Source: an uncultured Pirellulaceae bacterium (lineage in GTDB: Bacteria; Planctomycetota; Planctomycetia; Pirellulales; Pirellulaceae). From it: DNA of 64,000 nucleotides. This document shows positions 1-9,589 of this stretch, piece after piece. Position numbers and translations under genes: made by a program. The notes under the pieces are model-generated. The model saw nothing but the letters and a program-made list of their open reading frames with translations. It ran no database searches and was not told where the DNA came from. Every line of letters starts with the position of its first letter. Within the stretch, counting starts at the first letter, position 1. The stretch covers positions 1 through 64,000 of the forward strand of contig CALDHM010000022.1 in NCBI GenBank assembly GCA_937941455.1, in the 5' to 3' direction.

Positions 1-43
1 TGGCGGAGGACACGGAAGGTTCAGGTGATTTCTTTTTAGCCAT
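1..43 (-). CDS. Start of a CDS running off the left edge
   Basis: An ATG on the minus strand at 43-41 follows the stop of the HEAT-repeat gene (TGA at 48-46) after only two bases. Fourteen codons are visible before the edge, reading MAKKKSPEPSVSSA, a lysine- and serine-rich start. The near-overlap suggests translational coupling as the third gene of the SWIM/HEAT operon. In known bacterial loci that combine SWIM and HEAT-like proteins the next genes are often a MoxR-type AAA+ ATPase and a VWA protein, but nothing in these 14 residues identifies the product. Confidence 0.6.
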   Translation of the reverse strand, partial: MAKKKSPEPSVSSA

Positions 44-45
44 GT

Positions 46-1899
46 TCAATCGCTCGTTGAGTTTTCCGGAGGTGGAATACAATCGGAACCGGCGGCCGAC
101 GCAGACGATTTTAGATGGTTGAGCCGGATCGCGACGATGGCTTCCGACAAAGTTTCTTCCCACCTAAAGCCGATTTTTGGATTGGCAACGAATCGTTCGA
201 GCTGTTCGACCGTCTCCAGCGGCAAGAGGGCCGCCAACCTCCCCCAAAGGACTGGCGAATGCCAACGGTGATCCGCTTGTGCCTGGTCCTCGATGAATTT
301 CAAAATTCGAGATATGGCCGCGGGGTGCCCTGCCGACAACATGGCGAGACCAATATAGGGCAGCCTATTATTTTCCGGGGAATCCTCGACGCTCCATTTT
401 TGCTCCAGATAGGCGTGAGTCCGCGGATTCGGCAGATGGGCCAACGTGCAAACCAGATCGATCAAGTCAAGGTCGATGCCCAGGTCCAGCCACCGCGGAT
501 CGGCAGGTTGCTTTGAGGTTTTCGGCCGATCAGGCAGCAGCCTCGATTCGAGAAACGGTCGATCCTCGGTCAAGTCGTCGACGATCCAGTGCGACCGTGC
601 AGACATCGCCACGGTCGCCTCTTGTTGTCCGATCACGTAAGGAGAAAAGGTGTCGAAGTATCGGTCGGAGGGAATTTGACAGCGGGCGGCCGCGATCAAC
701 AGTCGCCAGCGACTGAGCATCAAGTGTTCACGTTGCTCAACCAACCGCTCGACGACCTCGCAACTGCTCGTTTTCGCTTGCTCTAGGAGGAAGTCAAACA
801 CGTCACGGCCATCGTCGGAAGCGGTGACGTGTTGCAGCATTGCCAGATCGTCGAACTGCTCGAGTAGAAATCGATTTGTCACGTGCAGCGGGCCGTGGAA
901 GCCGATTTGCAGAAGCGATAGCAGCCGCGACATTGCTTTGTTTTTGTCCTTTTGTGGTGCGGTCGCCTCGCGAGCCTCGTTCAGAATGGTCCGGGCGCGG
1001 TCGAGAGTCGCCTGCACAAAGTCGGCGGGAGCGGCCTGTTCCGCCACTTGAACCAGCAATTCCAGATCGGCCGAATCAAGAGCCTGAACCAAACGCTCCG
1101 TTGCCGCCGGAATCGCCCAGCGAGCGAGCGCCAGATAGGCCGCTCGCCGGATGTCCTTGCTGCGCGCTCTGGATTGATCCAACAAAATCTGCAGGTCGTT
1201 GGCCGGCCCCCCCAGGCACTCGACGGCCGCGATCTTGACCTCTTTCGAGCCCGACTCCAGAGCTTGCATCACCAGCTCACGGCTGTCGGCGGCCCCCAGC
1301 CGATGGAGGAGTTTGAGCCGCAAGGCGTCCCCCCCCTTCCCCGCGAGGTTCAACCGCCGCTGCAATTCCGGCACGATCGCCGGACCATACTCCGGCAAGA
1401 CTTTTTCCGCCATAAACTCGCGGACTTCGCGGTTCGTATCGTCCAAAGCATCGAGAGCGGGCTGTACCAACCGCAAGTCGCGGAAAAACCCTTGTTCATA
1501 GGCCCCTCGAATTTCATCCAGCCGTCCGTGGCGGGAGACTGACAACACGTGCAGGATTGACTTGATCGTTTGCGATGATGCCGTCGACTGCTGTAGCTCT
1601 AACGGACTGGATGGGATCGGTTCCAGGTCTCCCTCGGCTCCTGTGTCCCCTTGCGTGTACAAGATTGCGTGGACGAGCCCTGCCAATTCGAGTAGTGCCT
1701 CGTCGGCCGTCTTTTCGGTGGCCTTCACCAGTTGCTCGGCCCCATCCGCCAGCCGCAGGAACACCGGGGCACGCTCTCCGAGCTTGCGTAGCGGTTCGAT
1801 CAATCGCTGCAAGCGAAAATCGCCGGGGGCCACGACGCTGCCGGCAATCACCAGCCGCCGCACCTCAGCATACAACTCATCCAATAACGGAATGGGCAT
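46..1899 (-). CDS. HEAT-repeat-like protein (partner of SWIM protein)
   Basis: This 617-residue protein is rich in Leu and Ala and predicted almost wholly helical. It has HEAT/armadillo-like helical pairs around residues 120-330, for example the stretch ending GSKEVKIAAVECLGG, followed by a less regular helical C-terminal half. It has no signal peptide or membrane segment, so it is probably a cytoplasmic scaffold. The ATG at 1899 is preceded by TAGGAG, whose first bases are the stop codon of the upstream SWIM gene, so the two are coupled with an 8-base gap. HEAT proteins next to SWIM proteins recur in bacterial MoxR/VWA gene clusters (YehL/YehM/YehP/YehQ-like). The HEAT assignment is by pattern; the function is unknown. 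Confidence 0.85.
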   Translation of the reverse strand: MPIPLLDELYAEVRRLVIAGSVVAPGDFRLQRLIEPLRKLGERAPVFLRLADGAEQLVKATEKTADEALLELAGLVHAILYTQGDTGAEGDLEPIPSSPLELQQSTASSQTIKSILHVLSVSRHGRLDEIRGAYEQGFFRDLRLVQPALDALDDTNREVREFMAEKVLPEYGPAIVPELQRRLNLAGKGGDALRLKLLHRLGAADSRELVMQALESGSKEVKIAAVECLGGPANDLQILLDQSRARSKDIRRAAYLALARWAIPAATERLVQALDSADLELLVQVAEQAAPADFVQATLDRARTILNEAREATAPQKDKNKAMSRLLSLLQIGFHGPLHVTNRFLLEQFDDLAMLQHVTASDDGRDVFDFLLEQAKTSSCEVVERLVEQREHLMLSRWRLLIAAARCQIPSDRYFDTFSPYVIGQQEATVAMSARSHWIVDDLTEDRPFLESRLLPDRPKTSKQPADPRWLDLGIDLDLIDLVCTLAHLPNPRTHAYLEQKWSVEDSPENNRLPYIGLAMLSAGHPAAISRILKFIEDQAQADHRWHSPVLWGRLAALLPLETVEQLERFVANPKIGFRWEETLSEAIVAIRLNHLKSSASAAGSDCIPPPENSTSD

Positions 1900-1907
1900 A
1901 GCCGCTC

Positions 1908-3368
1908 CTACAACGTCAAGCGCACAATAGCATTGGCCGCCACAATCGAGAGCGGTTTGATCTCGAGCCGCCGCGTTTCCAGATCATGTCGAAAACGGAC
2001 CGCAACGACTTGATCGTGCAGCAGATCGGTCGGCAGCCAACGGAGTAGCGCCAGACTGGGCGGCTCCGACGGTAAACCTTGGTCGGTCAGGCACAAGCGC
2101 TGGCCCCGGCGATCCTCGATCACGTAGCGATTGGCGATGAGCCCCAGCCGCTGAAACCGCAGGAGCACGACGGGTTGTTTGTCGGCCAGCGGACTTTTGA
2201 GGTGATTTTTGATTTGTTTTACGACGTCCGCGAAATCGTCCCGCGCGAATCCGCGGACCCGCTCGAAGTCGTGCGGCAGCGGCGGCCGAGTTGTCATGTC
2301 CTTCCAGCGGATGCGCGGGTTCATGTCTCCTGGGTAGATCATCAGTTCCGGAACCTGAGCCACCTCCGCGACGCTATCCTCGGGCTTGATGAGGTGGGAT
2401 GCGTTACGCGGGCGGAAGGTTTTCGTGATGTAAACCCCCCCCTCCGCCAGATCGCACCACACGCCAGTATCGATATGTTCGAGGCGGCTTTCCTCGTCGA
2501 ACGAGTTGAAGGCGAGTTGCAGCAGTTCGGCGTCGCGACGCAGCTGGCCTAGATTCCTCAGCTCATCGAGCGTCCACGCATGGCCCAGCCAGGCGGCAAT
2601 GCTGGTCTCAGTATCGGGTCGCATCTGTGGATCGGCCAAACGCTTCTGCAAATAAGCTCGCCCCTGTTTGATCAGCCCCGTCAACGTGGCCAATCGGTCG
2701 AGCGCAGCTCTGTAGATCGACTCCCGGCGCGCTGCCGAAACAGATTCGTTGATGTCGCTATCGAGTCCATAAAACAACGACGTGTAGGCCCAGAGCGCGA
2801 ACTGTGCACCGGGCAGATAGGTATCACCGAGTTGTCGTGCTTGCCGCTGAATCTCAATCGCCGTTTTCGCGTTCATGTTGCTGATTCCCAGCCGCACAAG
2901 ATTGCGCGTTAATTTTTCCAATAAGTCGAGGCCTGCGAGTTGTGCCTTGATCTTTTTGGCCAAGGCGGCCGTGTTGACCTTCTTGGGTTTCGGTGGGATT
3001 TGCTGCCTGGCGTCAGGCTTACCGGTCGATTTTTTGCGACGGGATCGCACCCCGTCGGGCACCTCGGCCGACGTGAAGGTTTGCGGTTCGAGCACGTAAG
3101 CAAACATCAGGGCCAAGCAATGTTTGCAGGGGAACTGGCGGCTAGGACAAGTGCAGCGGTAGGCCGGTTGCGACGGTTCCGAAAAATCGCATGCGCAGAG
3201 GTACGGTTCCCGACCGCTCCCTTGGCAGTGCCCGAAAATCAACGTTTGATCGGGTGAAATATGGCGTTGCAGCAGATGTCCACGCCGCATCAACGCTTTG
3301 CCATTGCCCGCAGCCGTCGGATTCGGAGCCACCTCCAAGACAAACTGCTCATCGATCGAAATCACCAC
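1908..3368 (-). CDS. SWIM zinc-finger protein
   Basis: The protein carries a clear SWIM zinc-binding motif of the form CxC-x6-CxH (CTCPSRQFPCKH, about residues 72-83), followed by a helical region with Lys/Arg-rich stretches. SWIM domains bind DNA or protein; related bacterial proteins such as E. coli YehQ lie beside MoxR ATPase and VWA genes. I place the start at tandem GTG codons (3368 or 3365), because GGAGGGAG lies just upstream. An in-frame TTG at 3470 would add 34 residues but has no ribosome-binding site and encodes a basic, low-similarity extension. The gene is first in a SWIM-HEAT-unknown operon reading left. The role is inferred only. Confidence 0.88.
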   Translation of the reverse strand: MVISIDEQFVLEVAPNPTAAGNGKALMRRGHLLQRHISPDQTLIFGHCQGSGREPYLCACDFSEPSQPAYRCTCPSRQFPCKHCLALMFAYVLEPQTFTSAEVPDGVRSRRKKSTGKPDARQQIPPKPKKVNTAALAKKIKAQLAGLDLLEKLTRNLVRLGISNMNAKTAIEIQRQARQLGDTYLPGAQFALWAYTSLFYGLDSDINESVSAARRESIYRAALDRLATLTGLIKQGRAYLQKRLADPQMRPDTETSIAAWLGHAWTLDELRNLGQLRRDAELLQLAFNSFDEESRLEHIDTGVWCDLAEGGVYITKTFRPRNASHLIKPEDSVAEVAQVPELMIYPGDMNPRIRWKDMTTRPPLPHDFERVRGFARDDFADVVKQIKNHLKSPLADKQPVVLLRFQRLGLIANRYVIEDRRGQRLCLTDQGLPSEPPSLALLRWLPTDLLHDQVVAVRFRHDLETRRLEIKPLSIVAANAIVRLTL

Positions 3369-3747
3369 CCAACTCCCTCCACGGCTTGCGTGTTGTCTAC
3401 CTACTATAACGGATATCCGGCGGGTTGTTTTTGTTCGTCCCCTAATGACGACATTTTCGCGTTTTGGCAATTTTTACCCAGATGAGCGTTTACCCAAGGC
3501 ACCGTCGCCCCGGGATTGAAAACCTACCGATGGTTTCGAACGATGCCCAGATTCGTATCGTTCCCATGGGCCGTCGTGCCCCGTAGGCGCATCAACAAAC
3601 CAGCCCCGGGAAAAGCGCAGCGCCGCCCAGGTAATAAAAATCGACGAACATTTTTCGAGCCCTGAAAAGGGCGAAACAATGGGCTGCTGCCGATACCAAA
3701 TGTGCCAGGCCGCCGAAATCTATAATGTCGATTAACTCCCAACTTGA
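3369..3747. other. Intergenic region without a recognised gene
   Basis: About 380 bases lie between the SWIM gene and the transposase remnant. It must contain the promoter of the SWIM operon, but no convincing sigma-70 type -35/-10 pair stood out. Small open frames on both strands show no signal or family resemblance. Confidence 0.5.
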
Positions 3748-4200
3748 ATCCCAAACATACCGCTCGTCAAATCGAATTTCATGACGGCGAAACAATTCTC
3801 GCAATTCCTCCTAAAACCAACGGTGTAAATAGTGCTCGGCTTGGCGTTCAATGTACTTGATTCCTTCGGGGAAGCTGGACTGACTAACCGAAGATTCCGC
3901 GTACTCGGCTTGCCAAGCGAACTTGGCACTGCCTGTTCCGTAATGGGTCTTCATCCATGTTGAACCACTTTTTTAGACTTCCCCGACAATCTTCCTCAAG
4001 GGTTGAGTTTTTGACAACGAGAACAGGGCGAGTGCGTGGTCGTCAACTCCACCAAGAATCAACGCCGGACTTTCCCACGTCGCGAAGATTCGCGCTTGAT
4101 AGGCCCATAAACGCTCCCGCACCTCGACCGGTATCCAGGTTTGTCGTTGTTTGGTGCTGTAGACAAGGTGTATCCAAATTTTAAAGAGGGATTGTGACAT
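3748..4200 (-). pseudogene. Decayed REP-associated (Y1/IS200-like) transposase
   Basis: Read from ATG 4200, the frame begins MSQSLFKIWIHLVYSTK and ends RFDERYVWD, the characteristic start and end of the roughly 150-residue transposase_17 (RAYT) family. Two in-frame stops interrupt it: TAA at 3975-3973 after KIVGEV, and TAG at 3813-3811 after EHYLHRWF. The HUH catalytic motif, normally DHVH, reads DHALALFSLSKT here, so the second histidine is also lost. The match continues through both stops without a frameshift, so this is an old inactivated copy. Such transposases act on REP hairpins; GC-rich imperfect repeats lie just upstream at about 4236-4330. Confidence 0.85.
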
Positions 4201-4567
4201 GTGTCGCCCTTTCACGACTTGTGTTTGTTCGATTCGCTACCCAGGGCGGCGCTTCGTCCGCCGGGTGGTGGACGGCGCTTTGCCGTGGGCTGGATTGTTG
4301 GCGCCCTTTGGGCGGGGGACGCATTGCGATCTGCTGCTCTAACCAGGGCAAAACGCAGCATCGCCAATTCGAACGAGCCGAAGGTGTGTTCCGGCCCACC
4401 TACGTTGGCAAAAGGTGGCCTGCGTTCGCGAGAGAGGGGACGACGACGGACAATCGATTCCTTCGCCCGGTTGCGGGGTTATAGTGTTCGTAGGAAGGCG
4501 GTGGTAAAATTGGTGATTTCCACAAGGGACACTGACCGAGGGTAATATGGAGGCCTAGCGAGCAATC
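4201..4567. other. Intergenic region with GC-rich imperfect repeats
   Basis: The stretch at about 4236-4330 contains repeated GGGCGG / GGCGCTT / GTGGGCTGG words resembling REP-type intergenic sequence of planctomycetes, next to the dead REP-associated transposase. The rest (4330-4567) is the leader of the TRAP-TAXI operon; a GGAGG at 4549-4553 lies about 14 bases before its start codon. No gene was recognised. Confidence 0.45.
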
Positions 4568-5716
4568 ATGATGGAACCGCAAACAACAGCACAGATCGTG
4601 GATAATTCAGCGAGTGAATGGCGTTGGGAACGCCAAGGTCCGAGATGGCCAGCGCTGCGAGGCAAAGTGTGTGGCGTCGCTGCATGCCTGGCAGCCCTCT
4701 TGATTGCGACCATCGGCTGCGATCCGGCGAGCGGTCCCGCTGGCAATGCAGGGGAGGCCGGCTCTGGGACAACTCCCGCCGTGCCCCGATTCATCACCAT
4801 GGGCACTGCTCCCAGCGGTGGTGCCTTTTTCGACGTTGGCAATGCGATCGCCTCGGTGATCAACGAGCATCGAGGGGAGGCCAAATGGACGGTGCAGCCG
4901 TCGGCAACCAAGGGGACACAGCAAAACATTCGCATGCTCGACAAGGGAGAAGCCTTGCTTGGAATGTCCAACGCCGCAATCAGCTACTTCGCGGCACGGG
5001 GCGAAGGGGTGTGGGATCGCCCCTATCAGGTCCGCGCGGTAATGACGCTGGCTCCGAACGTCGGCCTATTCATTGCTAAACGAGAATCGGGGATCCGTTC
5101 CCTTGCCGATTTGAAAGGTAAGCGGGTGGCGGTCGGGCCAGCGGGGGCCGGTTTCGAGACGTTCTTGGGTCCGCTGCTAACGGCGCACGGGGTCACCTAC
5201 ACGGAACAGCTTCAAGATTTTACCCCGGTGGCGGCCGACTACACGACCGCCGTCCAGTTGTTGGGGGATGGCAATATCGACGCAGCATTCATGGGGGGGG
5301 CGATTCCCGTGGCTGCGATCACGCAGGCAACCAGCGCGATGGACATTGTCTTTTTGCCGTTTGACGAGGCAGCGCGACAAAAATTGATCGCCGATTATCC
5401 CTTCTTCAACGATGCGGTGGTGCCGGCGAAGAACGCTTCAGGACAACCAACCTACAAGGGCTTGGAGCAAGACTTGCCTGCCATCAACGTCGGTTCGATG
5501 CAACTGCTGACTCATGCGAATGTCGACGAGGACCTCGTGTACACGTTGACGAAGATCATCTGGGAAAACCGCGAGGCCATCGCCGCGCGGCATCCGGCCG
5601 GCCGTGCCATCAACGAGGCGAACGCCGCCCGCGACGTGGGGACCAAATTCCATCCAGGTGCGATCAAGTTTTACAAGGAAATCGGCATCTGGAAGTCGAG
5701 CGATGGAGCTGAATAG
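4568..5716 (+). CDS. TAXI-family TRAP transporter solute-binding lipoprotein
   Basis: A substrate-binding protein of a TRAP-TAXI secondary transporter. The N-terminus has a hydrophobic stretch and a lipobox ending at Cys51 (LLIATIGC), so the protein is probably lipid-anchored outside the inner membrane. The mature part starts with the TAXI signature FITMGTAPSGGAFFDVGNA and continues with a periplasmic type II binding fold, including LADLKGKRVAVGPAGAG around residue 185. About 330 mature residues fits the family. The next gene, a fused TRAP permease, overlaps the 3' end by 14 bases, so they form an operon. TAXI systems often import dicarboxylates or amino acids with sodium; the substrate here cannot be read from sequence. 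Confidence 0.95.
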   Translation: MMEPQTTAQIVDNSASEWRWERQGPRWPALRGKVCGVAACLAALLIATIGCDPASGPAGNAGEAGSGTTPAVPRFITMGTAPSGGAFFDVGNAIASVINEHRGEAKWTVQPSATKGTQQNIRMLDKGEALLGMSNAAISYFAARGEGVWDRPYQVRAVMTLAPNVGLFIAKRESGIRSLADLKGKRVAVGPAGAGFETFLGPLLTAHGVTYTEQLQDFTPVAADYTTAVQLLGDGNIDAAFMGGAIPVAAITQATSAMDIVFLPFDEAARQKLIADYPFFNDAVVPAKNASGQPTYKGLEQDLPAINVGSMQLLTHANVDEDLVYTLTKIIWENREAIAARHPAGRAINEANAARDVGTKFHPGAIKFYKEIGIWKSSDGAE

Positions 5717-7982
5717 ATCGGCCGTCACAGCGCTCAGCGTCTTGCTGTGCGTCTTCACGATCGTTTTCGTGAACTTCAATGTTTTGTTGCCGCAGTCGGC
5801 TCTCGCTCTGTTCACGATGTTCGGGCTCGGTCTCTGCTTCCTACAGACCCCGGCGATACCATTCCTGGCCAGTGACTCGTACCAGACGGCTTCGCGGCAG
5901 GGTCGCTTCTGGCATCGCATCGACGCGGCGTCCCGTTGGGGGTTGGCGGCGTTGAGCGTGGTGTGCTTCGGCTACATCCTGATGCAAACCGAACCATTTT
6001 TCTCCCGGTTTTGGCCCGAGAGCACAGTGTTCACGCGGCCCGTTTCGCTGGGGGAACGAGCGGGGGATGAAACCCTGTTGGATTATTGCGTCGGGCTGGT
6101 CGGCCTTGTGCTCGTGCTGGAGGCAACGCGGCGGACGATCGGGTGGATCGTGCCCGCGCTTGCGTTGGTCTTCGTCTTACATGCTTATTTCGCGCCGCAG
6201 TTGCCCGACTGGCTGTTGCCGCACCAAGGGCAATCGCCGAAACAGATCGTTAGTGTCACTTTTTTGCAGTCGCTGGGGGTGCTGGGCCCGGCGACCAGCG
6301 TGATGTTCAAGTTCGTGTTCTTGTTCATCGTGTTCGGCGCGTTTTTGGAAATGTCGGGCGCGACCCAATTTATCATTGATTTCTCGCAGCGGTTGTTTTA
6401 TCGCAGTGTCGGTGGGCCGGCCAAGATTTCTGTTTTATCCAGCGGTTTGATGGGCTCGCTGTCGGGCAGCGCCGTCGCGAACGCCGTCACCACGGGGACT
6501 TTCACGATTCCGATGATGAAGACGTCGGGGTTCCGGTCGCACGAAGCGGCAGCGGTCGAGGCCGCGGCCGGCTCGGGGGGGGCGATGATGCCGCCGGTCA
6601 TGGGCGCGGCGGCCTACATGATGCTCGAGTTCGTCGAAAACCTGACGTTTTTCGAGGTTGTCAAGGCGGCAATCATTCCCGCGTTGTTGTACTACCTGTC
6701 GTTGTTTTTCATCGTCCATTACACGGCCAAGCGGCGTATCGCGGAGGGCGCACGGCAGGAAAGTCCCGCGGCGACCGCCATACCGGTCTACGAAGGAACT
6801 ATTTTCTTTGGGGCTCTCGGCTTTCTGGTTGTCCTCCTCGTGCTCGGGTTTTCTCCCTTCAAGGCAGTGACCGGCTCGCTGATTTTGATTCTGGTGATGT
6901 CCCTGTTTCGTAAAGCTTTGAAGGTGAGCGCCACAGCTCGCGTTTCGGCTCTGGCGGCATTTCTGCTGGCAACGATGGCCCACCAAGCAACGGTTTTCCT
7001 CGCGTCCGCCCCGTTCACGAATCATCCGCTTGTGCGGCCGCTGCTGGCAACGAGTTGGCTCCATCCGGACGGCTATTGGTCGTGGCGACTCGGCTTGGAA
7101 TCGCTGCTGAGTTCCTGCGTGTTCGGCGTCGTCGGGCTGCTCGCTTTCGGGTTAGCCTACGGTGCCTGGCGGCAACCGCTCGTCAAGGCCCTGCGCAGTG
7201 CGGCGATCAATGGTATCCCGCTCATCGCTGCCAGCGCGTGCGTGGGGATCATCATCGGGATCGTCCAATCGACTCCGATGGCCAATGATTTCAGCGCGGC
7301 CATCAAACGAATCATCGATGGCACCCCTCTGATCGGGATGTTCATCAATTTGGACACGGCCCCCGCGTGGGTGCTGGATTGGGTCAAGGAATTCAATTTG
7401 TTGGTCGCCTTGATCGGTATCATGGCCTGTTCGATCGTGCTCGGGATGGGAGTGCCTTCGGTCGTGTGCTACTTGCTGATGGCCACCTTGATGGGTTCGG
7501 TGCTCGGCGAATTGGGAGTGCCGGCCCTGGCCGCTCACATGTTCATTTTCTACTACGGAATGATGTCGATGGTCACGCCCCCGGTAGCCTTGGCCGCCTA
7601 CGCCGCCGCCTCGCTCGCTCAAGCTCCGATCATGAAAACGTCCTGGACCGCGTTTCGCTATTCCCTCGTTGGCTTCGCGCTCCCCTTCATGTTCATCTAC
7701 CAACCAGCGTTGCTGCTGTCACTGAGGTCGGGAAATCCTCTGGATGTCCCCGATGTGGTTATGGCGGTCGTGTCGTCGGCGATCGGAGTCTATGCGTTAT
7801 CGCTGGCAGTAACGGGTTATTTTCGGGCGCCGCTGGGCTGGGTCGCGCGTGGCGGGTTGTTGCTGGCCGCTGTGTTGCTGATGTGGCCAGGGACTTCTGG
7901 ATTTTGGATCGGCCTGGCGGTCAACATGGCGGGGATCGCGTTGCTCGGGGTGGTCCTGTGGTCGGCGCGGGGTGGACGTTGA
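5703..7982 (+). CDS. TRAP transporter fused 4TM/12TM permease
   Basis: A very hydrophobic protein of 759 residues in which the small (DctQ-like) and large (DctM-like) TRAP membrane subunits are fused, as is typical for TAXI-type systems. The large-subunit core has the conserved GSLSGSAVANAVTTGTFTIP segment and a second half with LGMGVPSVVCYLLMATLMG and PPVALAAYAAASLA. Start chosen at ATG 5703, which overlaps the end of the binding-protein gene by 14 bases; a farther upstream start at 5604 would add 33 polar residues inside that gene. Together with the TAXI protein it should form a complete ion-driven importer. Confidence 0.95.
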   Translation: MELNRSAVTALSVLLCVFTIVFVNFNVLLPQSALALFTMFGLGLCFLQTPAIPFLASDSYQTASRQGRFWHRIDAASRWGLAALSVVCFGYILMQTEPFFSRFWPESTVFTRPVSLGERAGDETLLDYCVGLVGLVLVLEATRRTIGWIVPALALVFVLHAYFAPQLPDWLLPHQGQSPKQIVSVTFLQSLGVLGPATSVMFKFVFLFIVFGAFLEMSGATQFIIDFSQRLFYRSVGGPAKISVLSSGLMGSLSGSAVANAVTTGTFTIPMMKTSGFRSHEAAAVEAAAGSGGAMMPPVMGAAAYMMLEFVENLTFFEVVKAAIIPALLYYLSLFFIVHYTAKRRIAEGARQESPAATAIPVYEGTIFFGALGFLVVLLVLGFSPFKAVTGSLILILVMSLFRKALKVSATARVSALAAFLLATMAHQATVFLASAPFTNHPLVRPLLATSWLHPDGYWSWRLGLESLLSSCVFGVVGLLAFGLAYGAWRQPLVKALRSAAINGIPLIAASACVGIIIGIVQSTPMANDFSAAIKRIIDGTPLIGMFINLDTAPAWVLDWVKEFNLLVALIGIMACSIVLGMGVPSVVCYLLMATLMGSVLGELGVPALAAHMFIFYYGMMSMVTPPVALAAYAAASLAQAPIMKTSWTAFRYSLVGFALPFMFIYQPALLLSLRSGNPLDVPDVVMAVVSSAIGVYALSLAVTGYFRAPLGWVARGGLLLAAVLLMWPGTSGFWIGLAVNMAGIALLGVVLWSARGGR

Positions 7983-8221
7983 ACCAAGCGGCGATTTGCG
8001 CCAGAATAAACTCGTCGTCAACGCTCGGGGTCGCTGGCCGTGTAAGCTCCAGAAATTGCGGATCGCGGTTGCGGAACTTGTATCGCGTAAATTCGGCCCT
8101 CGGCCGAGTGACTTGTGCCGCGGGTCCGCAAATTGATCGAGTCGCCCACGGGGGACGAGTTCCTTTACAATAGGTCGAGGAAGCGTTTCGACTACAACCC
8201 TCAAACGAAGGAGAAATCATC

Positions 8222-9559
8222 GTGTCTGATCGTCGCCAAGATTCCACGGCCTCACGCCGCGCCTTTTTGCAGTCCACCAGTGCGGCCGTTGCTGCGGCGG
8301 CCATAACCGCACCGCAACTCGCTCGCGGAGGGGTTCATACGAATGGTTCGGACACGATTCGTGTGGGACTGGTGGGTTGCGGCGGGCGTGGGGCCGGAGC
8401 CGCGATTCAGGCGTTAAACACCCAAAGCGGTAACGTCGAACTCGCGGCAGTCGCCGACGTTTTCGACCGGCGAATTCGCCAGGCGTTGTCGGCGTCCAAA
8501 AAAGAACACGAGGGGAAGGTTACCGTTTCCGACGCGACGACTTTCGTCGGATTCGACGCCTATCGTCGACTCCTCGACAGCAATGTCGATCTGGTCATCT
8601 TGGCGACTCCGCCCGGTTTTCGTCCGTCCCAATTCGAGGCAGCGATTGCCGCCGGGAAGCATGTGTTCATGGAAAAGCCGGTTGCGGTTGACGCGCCCGG
8701 CGTGCGCAGGGTACTGGCAGCGACCGAGTTGGCCAAGCAAAAGGGATTAGCCGTCGGCGTGGGCTTGCAGAGACGCCACGAACGAGCCTACCGCGAAACC
8801 ATCGCTGAGATCCAAGAAGGAGCCATCGGCGATCTGATTCTGGCCCGCGCCTATTGGAATCAAGGGAGCTTGTGGGTTGTCCCCAAGGAACGGGGTGAAG
8901 CGGAACTCCAGCATCAGGTCCGTAACTGGTTGTATTTCAGTTGGTTGTCTGGCGATCACATTGTCGAGCAGCATATTCACAATCTGGACGTCATCAACTG
9001 GGTGAACGACAGTTATCCGATCTCGGCCCGCGGAATGGGGGGGCGGCAAGTTCGCACTGGCGCTCGGCATGGCGAGATTTTCGATCATCACGCTGTTGAA
9101 TACACGTACGCAAACGGGCTGGTCATGCTCAGCCAATGCCGTCAAATCCCGAACTGTTGGAACGCGGTCAGCGAGCATGTTCACGGCACTAAGGGGGCGG
9201 CCGATATCTCGGCAGGTGTGATTTACGATCGAGATGGCAAAGAAATTTTCCGCGCGACCGGAACTCGCGATGGTCATCAACAAGAACATCATGACTTGTT
9301 CGCCGATCTCCGCAACGGCGTCATTCCGAATGAAGGCGAATTCGGCGCAAAAAGTACCATGACGGCCATCATGGGGCGGTTGGCGACTTACACCGGGCGT
9401 CAAATCAGTTGGGATGAGGCGCTGAATTCCAACGTCTCGCTCGCCGATGTCGATTCGCTGAAATCGTTCGATGATCCGGCGCCGGTCAAACCCAACGAAG
9501 CGGGCGAGTACGCTTATCCGTTGCCCGGCGTCGACATCGAGAAGTACATCGATTGGTAA
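8222..9559 (+). CDS. Tat-exported Gfo/Idh/MocA family oxidoreductase
   Basis: The start is GTG 8222 with AAGGAG eight bases upstream. The N-terminus has a twin-arginine signal (SRRAFLQ, Arg12-Arg13, then an Ala-rich core), pointing to Tat export. A Rossmann NAD(P)-binding fold follows (GLVGCGGRGAGAA, about residues 49-61). The family EKP motif is at residues 151-153, then the C-terminal alpha/beta domain. 445 residues suits the family. Planctomycetes encode many exported Gfo/Idh proteins thought to act on sugars or sugar derivatives such as sulfated polysaccharide fragments; the substrate here is unknown. About 240 bases separate it from the TRAP permease, so co-transcription is possible but unproven. 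Confidence 0.95.
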   Translation: MSDRRQDSTASRRAFLQSTSAAVAAAAITAPQLARGGVHTNGSDTIRVGLVGCGGRGAGAAIQALNTQSGNVELAAVADVFDRRIRQALSASKKEHEGKVTVSDATTFVGFDAYRRLLDSNVDLVILATPPGFRPSQFEAAIAAGKHVFMEKPVAVDAPGVRRVLAATELAKQKGLAVGVGLQRRHERAYRETIAEIQEGAIGDLILARAYWNQGSLWVVPKERGEAELQHQVRNWLYFSWLSGDHIVEQHIHNLDVINWVNDSYPISARGMGGRQVRTGARHGEIFDHHAVEYTYANGLVMLSQCRQIPNCWNAVSEHVHGTKGAADISAGVIYDRDGKEIFRATGTRDGHQQEHHDLFADLRNGVIPNEGEFGAKSTMTAIMGRLATYTGRQISWDEALNSNVSLADVDSLKSFDDPAPVKPNEAGEYAYPLPGVDIEKYIDW

Positions 9560-9564
9560 GCGGT

Positions 9565-9589
9565 AGAGAGCCGATCTTCAGGGCTCTCT
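9565..9589 (+). terminator. Hairpin after the oxidoreductase gene
   Basis: Perfect 8-bp inverted repeat AGAGAGCC / GGCTCTCT with a 9-base loop, six bases after the stop codon. No run of T follows, so it may be a Rho-assisted terminator or an mRNA 3' stabilising hairpin rather than a classical intrinsic terminator. Confidence 0.45.

Noticed and set aside
115-1930. Several open frames on the plus strand opposite the HEAT gene
   Set aside because: They lie antisense to a well-supported helical-repeat gene and show biased Arg/Ser/Pro-rich sequences without family resemblance.
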